Assembly (NCBI GenBank): GCA_026413225.1
Contig: CM048552.1
Span: forward strand, 212,301,553-212,365,552
DNA from: Otis tarda
Lineage: Eukaryota; Chordata; Aves; Otidiformes; Otididae
Reading direction: 5' to 3'
Length of the DNA stretch: 64,000 nucleotides
Under the pieces are notes generated by a model that ran no database searches, had not been told where the DNA came from, and was given only the letters and a program-made list of their open reading frames with translations. The translations under genes were made by a program, and so were the position numbers. Position 1 is the stretch's first letter, and each line of letters starts with the position of its first letter. Positions 56,601 through 64,000 of the stretch are shown here, one piece after another.

Positions 56601-58695
56601 TTCTTGCTGTACTGCATCATGTTGAGTTACTGGAAGCGTTGCAGGACCAGAGTCAACATGCACTCTTATGATGGTCACTGTCAATATCAAAAGCAGATTT
56701 CTAGCCCATCTAGGTGCCAAGAAAAGGACTGAAACAGAGATACAGAGGGCTTTAGAAACCAGAAAACAAGATAAAAGGCGTTAAAGTATCTACATGATTA
56801 GAAAGCCAACCTTCTGGCGTCAGGGGCTCTGATGCATTTGAACATCTGAAGTTTGCAAAGCCAGATCCACATTTTCTTCAGAGTTTTGGATCTAAGAGTT
56901 TAGGAATTTTGGGGATTTTGTTATTTAGATGTTTTATTGTGTCTGTGGACATTTTGGAGAGGTGGGGCTGGAAAAATCCAGAAAATGTGTCAGCCTTGTG
57001 TTTGCAAACCCATAACTCTGCCATCCCACAGAGACCCCTGGGAGATATGTGTTGGTTGAGCCCCCTTTAATGATACCCAGCATTGATGGGAACTGGCAGA
57101 GGATGGGGCCGTTTGTGGGAGCGTCAGGTTTAGAGACAAAGAATGCTCTTATCTTGCTGCAAATAATAAAACCGTCAACCGGCAAAAAAAAAAGAGAAAA
57201 TTTATGCTCAGCTTTCAAAAAAGATCAACAGCCAAATACTCCAGTTCTTCGTGACTGTTTCCCAAGCAGGCGCCTAGCACAAGGGTATCTGACTGGCCTC
57301 TTCTGAAGATAAATATGGAGCTGGAGGACTGGGGCCTTTGGAGAAAATCCTGCCCTTTGCTGGCCAAAGTCCCACTGGGTTTGCTGAGCTGCGGCTGGGA
57401 TTTGAGCTGGGAGAGAAGGAAGAAATATGAAGTTCAAGAGGTTTGGAGGGTTTTTTTTAGAGCAAAAAGCATTGCCCAGCCTTTCCAGCACATGTTTCCC
57501 AGCAGAGATTGGCAAGCTGCGTTCGTACTTCACAGCCCGGCCTGGGGCTGTCTCCTGGGCCAGGTACCCAGAATCAGAAACCCATTTAAAATAATTCTTC
57601 ATTTTATAATTGGCTTTTATCGCTACGAGCCCTGTGCACGTCAGGTCAGCCCCATTAGTTTAATGGGCGCTGAGGAATTTTTAGGATGACTTACTGACCG
57701 TGGAAAAATGAGCGTGGCAGACGGTATCAGCATCACATCAAAAAAGCAAAACCACGCAAAGCCTCTGGAAATAAAACCAGCTGATGGCCTTGGAGCGAAG
57801 CAACCAGCGGAGCGGCACTGTCTGAGGAAAACTGAGGGAGGGAGGGAGGGAGGCATTTTGGGTGTCGGCCAGCTGGGAGGAAATTTGCAGTCAGATTCGC
57901 CTGCATTTTTATTTCCCAGAGGGGTCCTGGGATTGTTTTAGCCTATGTGCCCCAGCCATGCTGCATTGGGGTTCGTGGAGCTGGATCCCATGTCTGCAAA
58001 GCTGCTGGGCCGTCGCGACGGGATGTGGATCTGCAGACAACACCCAACACATAGGGCTGGGAAACGCGATGGACGCAGAACCCCAAAACGTGCGTGCGAG
58101 CAAGTTGGAGGACAAGGGAGAAAATCCCAGCGACCTTCACGGTGGATAATTTCAGGCAGTTTTTCACAGCGTGACTCTTTTTCTCCCCCAAACCAATATA
58201 TCGCACCTTTTCTTCCCTCCATATATTTCACATTGTTCCCTCCAAACCTTTGATAGGGGCCGTGGTTTGTACGGCCTGAGCGCTGCTTTGTAAAACCTGA
58301 TGAGGGCCAGGACAGATTTAGACTCTCATTTCCCGGATCCCAATGCCCGTTTATTTACTGGTTTGTATCGCTTTATATTTCCAATTAAAACCGAGCCTGA
58401 GCAAAGGGAAAGCTTTCTAAAGCCCTTAAAGCCTCTGAGTGAAGGCACACGGAGCAGGAAGGAGCCGTGAAGCTGTCGATTGATGTGAACTTTCCATGAC
58501 ACCTCTCAGGGTTTGTTTCCAGCCTGATTTTTATTTATGAATGCAGTAGCATTTATTACTGATTTTATCTGTAAAGATAACACTTCTTCCCTAGATGGTT
58601 TCTAGGCTTCGGTTATAATTACTGCCTGCTTCTCAAACATACTTCTGCATTATTTAGTGCGGTACAACGTCAGAACTGTAATGGTTGGCGATTTA
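56601..58695. other. Intron 2 sequence, no gene seen
   Basis: A GGGA tandem lies at 57836-57852. 58310-58660 is AT-rich, repeat-free and looks like possible conserved non-coding DNA. No exon recognised. Confidence 0.5.
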
Positions 58696-59136
58696 TTACT
58701 TGGACCGTGGGGTTACACCTGGTCCAGTGATGCTCGTGTCCACATATGCACCCTGGCCACATTCTGGCTTCCTCCAGGAAGGCTGAGAACATCTCTCAGG
58801 GTCACTCATGGTGTAGATGTAGCTAAGAAACCGGTCTTCCGCTATGCTGGATGCTGCACAAGCACTGAGCATAGAGGCAGCCTCTTTTAAAAGGGATTCA
58901 TCGCTGAGGTACAGCGTAGACATGTTGGTGCATCTTTTCTTCTGCCTGCAGCCATTTGCTGCAAGAGGCAGCTCCATGATAGTACCTGCTCCCTTCAAGC
59001 TGAGAATGGTCTTAAAAGGGACACTGGGCCACGGCTCCTGAAAAACTTGATGAAAATTGACTGTCCAGGAAAACAAGATGTCGTTTATCTCTCCTGTTCT
59101 CCCCTTGCTCTCAGCCGCTTCTTCTCTCTCTAGGGG
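58696..59136 (-). other. Unexplained open reading frame, about 146 codons
   Basis: Minus-strand frame open from 59136 to the stop below 58696, with no ATG at the upstream limit. It contains stretches such as NMSTLYLSDESLLKEAASML and SIAEDRFLSYIYTM that read more like real protein than the surrounding frames. I recognise no family. It might be a decayed processed pseudogene, an antisense exon, or chance; there is no clear start, polyadenylation signal or oligo-A tail. Confidence 0.25.
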
Positions 59137-59254
59137 TCAAACCTAGGAGGGAGTTACAGTTTCCAGCAAGCATTCAAGGAGCAGCTTAACTGATGGTCCA
59201 TGCTTTTGATCACTTTATATCACAGAGGATGAAGCAAATACTTATAGCTAAGCA

Positions 59255-59317
59255 TGGCAGTTGGACTTGATGATCTTAGAGGTCTTTTCCAACCTTAAAG
59301 ATTCTGTGATTCTATGA
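59255..59317 (+). repeat. CR1 3' tail fragment
   Basis: TTGGACTTGATGATCTTAGA then GGTCTTTTCCAACCTTAAAG and ATTCTGTGATTCTATGAG. Same 3' lineage as the copy at 38.5 kb; only about 60 bases remain. Confidence 0.9.
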
Positions 59318-59337
59318 GAAAACACCTCAACTTGAGT

Positions 59338-59474
59338 CTCTGTCCTTGGAGATGCTCAAAACCCAACTGGACACAGTCCTAAGCTGCTGTAGCTGCCCCT
59401 GTTTTGAGTACAGCGTTGGACCAGACCATGTCTAGAGGTCCTTTCCAACCCAAATATTCTGTGATTCTGTGATT
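59338..59474 (+). repeat. CR1 LINE 3' end
   Basis: GTCCTTGGAGATGCTCAAAA, then GTTGGACCAGACCATGTCTA and AGGTCCTTTCCAACCCAAAT, ending TATTCTGTGATTCTGTGATT. Lies about 20 bases after, and in the same orientation as, the previous CR1 tail. Confidence 0.9.
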
Positions 59475-60249
59475 TTTATGACCTCACACTGCAGGGAAAT
59501 ACCAGGCTTCAGAGTAGGGTGAGGAGTTGAGATACTTCAGCAATCCCAGCAGGTAAAACTGGAGGTGTTCCCTGTTAGCATCACCAGGAAGGTGGGAGGG
59601 CAAAGCATGAGATGAGACATTGCCTCATCTGAGTCCGTGGCATAGCGTATTGTCTGATACCTCTTGGCTCTGGGCAAGGCCAGACTCTTGTTTTCTTACC
59701 CTTTTTACTCTATGTGATGTCCCTCACAGTCCTCCAGCTGCTCCATGGCGGGGTCGTGGTGAAGCTCTGGCACATCGCAGCCCATACTGGGGATTCAGCT
59801 TCCTTTCATTCTTACTGGATCGTTGTCACATGCCAAGGCATGTGTCTGGCTCATTTGCACATTTGATTGATTGTCACCCTTTATATTTGTTTTTTAGGAT
59901 GGAAAATGACATTTCACCTCAAAAATTTTGTCATCCGTTCTTTCAGCTCCACATGACCAAGTCCCATCCCAGCCAACACAACTGCTCCTTGCCAATTTTT
60001 TGTGTGATTGCCTTCCATCGTTTTACTGCCAAATACATAAACTGCCCCTCTTCTTGTATGCCATCGCTGGAGTTGAGTGACTCATTGCATTTGTTTTTTT
60101 TTTTCATAACTGACATAACGAATCCTGTTTTTGAAGTGTTGGGCAGGCGTCTGGGAACTCAGGCACTTGCAAAGACTTCATCACGTGTAAAAGCGTAGTG
60201 AATAGCTATTGCACTGCCCTGTGGCTCCATCCTCACCTTTATCTCACGG
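59475..60249. other. Intron 2 sequence
   Basis: The 192-residue plus frame at 59620-60198 has no domain. The segment may contain more of the old minus-strand LINE whose RT core lies just downstream. Confidence 0.4.
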
Positions 60250-60560
60250 CGGATCACCTGCCCTGCCAAGCACCACCTTGTTTGACATTGCTATCCGTGT
60301 TAACCATTCCCTCGAGCCTGCATATGCTTTGCACAGGCTCAACCTTGATACCTAAAGCCTTTATGATGGTAATTATTTCTGCTGGCTTGCCGTAACAGTT
60401 CACACTGCTCTCAAATGAGTCATGATGAAGTCTTTCAAATACCCACTTGAAATCCATAAATTCTGTGATGCATCTTTTTGCCAGTTGATGGTTACTTTGA
60501 TGATTAGTATTAGGGTCAAAACCTGGTCAACACATGATCTTCCAGGTGAAAATGCTGCCT
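60250..60560 (-). repeat. Ancient non-CR1 LINE reverse-transcriptase fragment
   Basis: On the minus strand, 60543 downward reads GRSCVDQVLTLILII, the RT N-terminal motif (FRKGRSC.DQ). After a frameshift, 60457 downward reads FMDFKWVFERLHHDSFESSV and later YGKPAEIITIIKALG, matching the RT signature F(V/I)DFKKAFDS.HR..L....YGIP.KI...IKALY, with a decayed VKQGG near the next motif. CR1 RT has FSKAFDTVSH here, so this is another clade (RTE-like or related). Frameshifts and lost catalytic spacing show it is dead. Confidence 0.7.
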
Positions 60561-63500
60561 TCCTTTCTTGAGATTTGCCCTAAAATATTCCTGATAGAGT
60601 AGAAGACTTTGTCTTTCCTGGAGAGCACTGTGGTGTCTCTTCAGTCTTTACTTTAAAAAAAAAAAAATCTCAGTCTCAGTTTCTTGACTCCCATGACTTT
60701 TCCTCATCTCCAATCCTCATTCCATGAGTCTAAGAAAGTCTAAAAAATTTGTGATTTTCACTTGACGCTTATTCATGCTTTTATACTTTTATTACACGCT
60801 TTAGGTTTTAAATGCCATTTTATCTGTTCTTTGGCATCAGCATAACTCCTTCTGAGGGTCTGAGATCCTGCTGGCTTTTCTGTGGTGCTCCTGAAACTCA
60901 CTTCCACTGCTTCTGGTACCTTTAAGAAGAAGTCAGAGTACAGACTTGCAAATGCTTTGAATTTCTTTGGCATGTTCCCGGAAAGACCAGCCTGTCCCAT
61001 GCCTGTCGCTAATATTTTTACACAGATAAGTCTGTGATGTCCTAGCCCTGGAAAAACAGTGCTTCTTGCAGTAAAAAAAAAATAAATCATCAACATATCT
61101 CGGTAATGAGAACAGATGCTACTGTCTGGTGTCTCCTTGTGCAGTTTGAAGGAAAGACCAACCCTGTCTTCACAGACCTGTATGACACAGAGCGGTTTGT
61201 TTTACAGATAAAGTGGCTTAAAGAATTAATACTGCTTATGAGCGCAAGAATGCCCACAGTTGTGTTAGATAAGTCAAAATATTTGCTTTAATAATGTTTA
61301 TAAATGCTGCACTCATTGCTGCATGAGTGATCCCTGTGAAGTTCTCAGCTGTCTTCAAAGCATTTGGAAATGAAAAGCTGGAGCAGGCTGGCTTCTGATC
61401 CGGTCTGGTCCTGGTAATTCCGGGATTCCTGTGGTCGTACCCAAAATCCATTATATCATGGCTTGTTCCTCGCAGCATCTGCAGAGAGAAATGGCTCCAG
61501 TGCACTGCCTATTTGTCACCAAACCACTTTTCATCCCACGGGTGAAGGACTCTGAGACAGTGATGAGAGGGTCACTTTGTGTTGGATCTCATCCAGATCT
61601 GTTTCGGCAGCCAAATGGGCCAAGTTCAGACATGGGTCATCTAGGTAATTAAAAAAAAAATCCCATTCCTGTGAGGAAGGAAAGGTTCTCAGAAGTGGCA
61701 CCTATGGAGTCTGAGCAAGCTGATGCTGGGGGAATGCTGAGTGGGTGACGAGCCCATCACAAACTGCGCTTCAGTGGTGGTAAAAATTCAGCATGTTCAT
61801 TTTGGCTCTCACTGGTGTTCGTTTTCATCCGCTTTCAGCATTGATTTTGATTCACACCTTTTCATTCTGAATTTGAAAGAATTTCAGAAAAAAAAAGTCA
61901 AGAGTTTCACTCAGAATCGTGCTTTCACATCTCAAAAGCACGTAATGATGGTCTTCGGTCAAAGGAGGGCAACCCACCCCCCAAAAAAATGAACCATTCT
62001 GCTGAGGATGAATTGAAACACCTTGACCTTCTCCCCTTTTACTTAAAATTCACTTTTATCCTCTAAAGGTTTCTTGTAATTTCTGGCTGCAAGCGATCCC
62101 TTGGCAAGCTCCTATTTTGATTAAATGGCATTTTCCAGCTGGAGGATGTCAGAACATTTTCAGCTGGCCCTAAGCCAAGCGTGAAGCATGGGCAATAGAC
62201 CGGGCGAGAGGATGCGGATTTTGGTCTGGGTGCCGGTACCATCTGTGACGTATGCAAGGATGGGCAGAGCCGCAAGGGTGATAACGCAATCAGGCTCTTC
62301 AGGGTTTTGAGGATGGGCTCACCGTGTTTGAGTGACGTAGAGGAGGGTGAGGAGCTGCTGAATAAGCCCCATGGGATGGTTCCCAACCCACGAGAGAGCG
62401 TCAGGGGAGAGAGGATTTGCTTGGGTCTTCAGATGCTGGAGGATGTTTTGTTCCTTAGTCAGGGGATGGGGAACGCCAAAATCCAAAAATATCACCTTCA
62501 AGGAGACTGTGATAAATCTGCCTTGCCCGAGTCTCCTGAGGACCATGCTCTGCATTACACTCCATTGCCCCACTAAGCCCAGCTCTGCTGCTGCTGTGTG
62601 TTAAAAATAACCACACAACCAGCCTGTGCTTTAATGCACAAAGTTCAAATAGCAACATCCATTCTGGAAGCTTGCTCCACTGCTCTAGAGCAGAAATATC
62701 CATCGGGGAGGGGTTTGCTTGCCCAAGGCCAGACGTGATGGGGAGATGGAGGGTGTCCAGGTGGAAACAGTTGTGCACAGAGCTAAGAAATGCAGGAGCG
62801 TAACGTGGAGCTGAACTGATGGCAACCAAAGTCCAACAGGATGTTAAACCCAGCAGGCTTCAGGACTCCAACCAACCTTGCGTCTCCTTTAACCACCTCC
62901 AGCTTTTCCTTGAGATGGTCCCAGAGGGGTTTGAGTCATGGTGGATGGGGGATGTGGGGACAGGGACAGGGCTGGGGCCGACCCCAACCCAAAAGTACTT
63001 GCAGGAGAAGTTGCCAGCTTCGCGTTTCTGAGCGCGAATACCACGCTAACGTATTGCAGCGCTGCTTTCAGCCCACGCTAGCTCTTGCCTTTGGCACAAG
63101 CCGCACTCCCCAGTCCCTGCCAAACCAGTACAGATGTTTTAACACCCACCGGAGCCCAGATAATTACAAACAGAACCAAGAGACTGGTTGGGGCTGTTTT
63201 CTTTTCCTTGCCTGAAATTTCAGCTGTTCTCAAGCAAGACGCCTTCGACTTTCTGAGATTGCATTCAAAAACATTTTTGTGGGCCGCATTGCTAATACTC
63301 ATTTTATTGGGGGAATGCTGAGAAGCCCCAGCCGAGATCAGGATTGCACCATGCCCGTTGACGTAATGGTGACCGCAGAGCGAAACAAGTGCAGGGAAGA
63401 TGAGTGGAACGGTTGGGAAAACATTTTCAGGGGAAACTAAAGCTGGTTTCTAACTAACAGCTTTCCAGCCGTGGCATTGCAAAGCTCAGCTCATTTTCAA

Positions 63501-64000
63501 ATGGGTTTGGGGAGTATTTTCAGGGCGACGAAACCATGCGATCAGCTGGTGAGGGCACTGTCCAGAGGATGCTGCAGGTCCTTCCCATCCTAGATCCTCA
63601 TGGGAGACATGGTGGTGAGCTTGTGAGCAGCGCCGAGGAGGTGAAGGAAGGAGCAGCATCTCTTCTTTTAACGGAGGGAAATCAGCAGCAAGCACCTTAT
63701 TCCTGGTCTGTGCTTGTTCAGCCTTAAGAGATGGGAATCTGGCCCATGATCAGGAACTGTGTTCCCTTGGGACATTTGCAAATAGCCAGGTTTGAGCTCA
63801 ACAGATGAGAACTGATTTAGCATGAATGAAACCAGTCGTCACATGGTTCTCCCCCGGGGCCACTTAGAAAGTACTTAAGGGGAGGACGACCAAGAAAACC
63901 TCCTCACGCTTCACATCTACATGAACCTTATGTCCACTCACTTTTTTTTCCATCAGGATGCTTTGAGGTCCTCCTGGACATGCAGGTTCTTTTTGTCCTT
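60561..64000. other. Intron 2 sequence to window end
   Basis: A runs at 60655-60667 and 61073-61082. 60770-61100 might be a continuation of the old LINE upstream of its RT, but no motif is clear. From 61.1 to 64.0 kb I see no repeat, exon or RNA gene. Confidence 0.45.

Larger units (their letters stand above)
49437..64000 (+). other. GAB2: GAB2 intron 2 (5' part)
   Basis: No frame downstream of the donor encodes the serine-, proline- and tyrosine-rich GAB2 regions that follow the PH domain (no PPPRPPKP or YVPM motifs). Exon 3 must lie beyond 64000. The intron is at least 14.5 kb. Confidence 0.85.

Noticed and set aside
59620..60198. 192-residue plus-strand frame
   Set aside because: No recognisable domain, biased to Ser/His/Leu/Phe as in chance frames, and it lies antisense next to an old LINE.
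1..64000. tRNA, rRNA, miRNA, CRISPR array, bacterial-type operon or defence system
   Set aside because: No cloverleaf with A/B boxes, no regularly spaced repeats with unique spacers, and no compact gene cluster. The window is vertebrate intron.

Overview
This is vertebrate nuclear DNA, most likely from a bird. It has no compact operon-like coding and one short exon with vertebrate splice sites. The interspersed repeats are almost all 5'-truncated CR1 LINE 3' ends, most with the ATTCTRTG-type tail, and this repeat profile is typical of avian genomes. I see no Alu, L1 or B elements. I cannot name the species.

The only protein-coding segment I can support is exon 2 of GAB2 (GRB2-associated binding protein 2), plus strand, 49136-49436. 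It encodes most of the PH domain, and its residues fit GAB2 better than GAB1 or GAB3. Exon 1 (about 25 residues in mammalian GAB2) is not in the window, so 1-49135 is the 3' part of a very long intron 1 and 49437-64000 is the start of intron 2. Exon 3 is not in the window either.

Layout: 1-20.5 kb is intron 1 with many CR1 copies on both strands, a decayed non-CR1 LINE C-terminus near 4.2 kb, three CpG-dense patches (5.35, 13.6 and 14.8 kb), a T40 tract and a diverged local duplication (11.65 and 12.94 kb). The long CR1 copy at 19.65-20.52 kb carries a perfect 17-bp hairpin that looks like a template-switch scar. From 20.5 to 38 kb is repeat-poor, AT-richer sequence with candidate regulatory clusters near 21.35, 30.3 and 33.9 kb. 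From 38 to 49 kb there are more CR1 copies and a 210-bp (TCTTC)n array, then exon 2. Intron 2 holds a CpG patch at 52.4 kb, CR1 copies, an unexplained open frame near 59 kb and an old LINE reverse-transcriptase fragment near 60.4 kb.

GAB2 is a cytoplasmic docking adaptor. Its PH domain brings it to phosphoinositide-rich membrane, where other exons supply tyrosine and proline motifs for SHP2, PI3K p85 and GRB2. Nothing else in the window is convincingly a gene. The novelty here is in intronic structure and candidate regulatory DNA; I did not find an undescribed multi-gene system.
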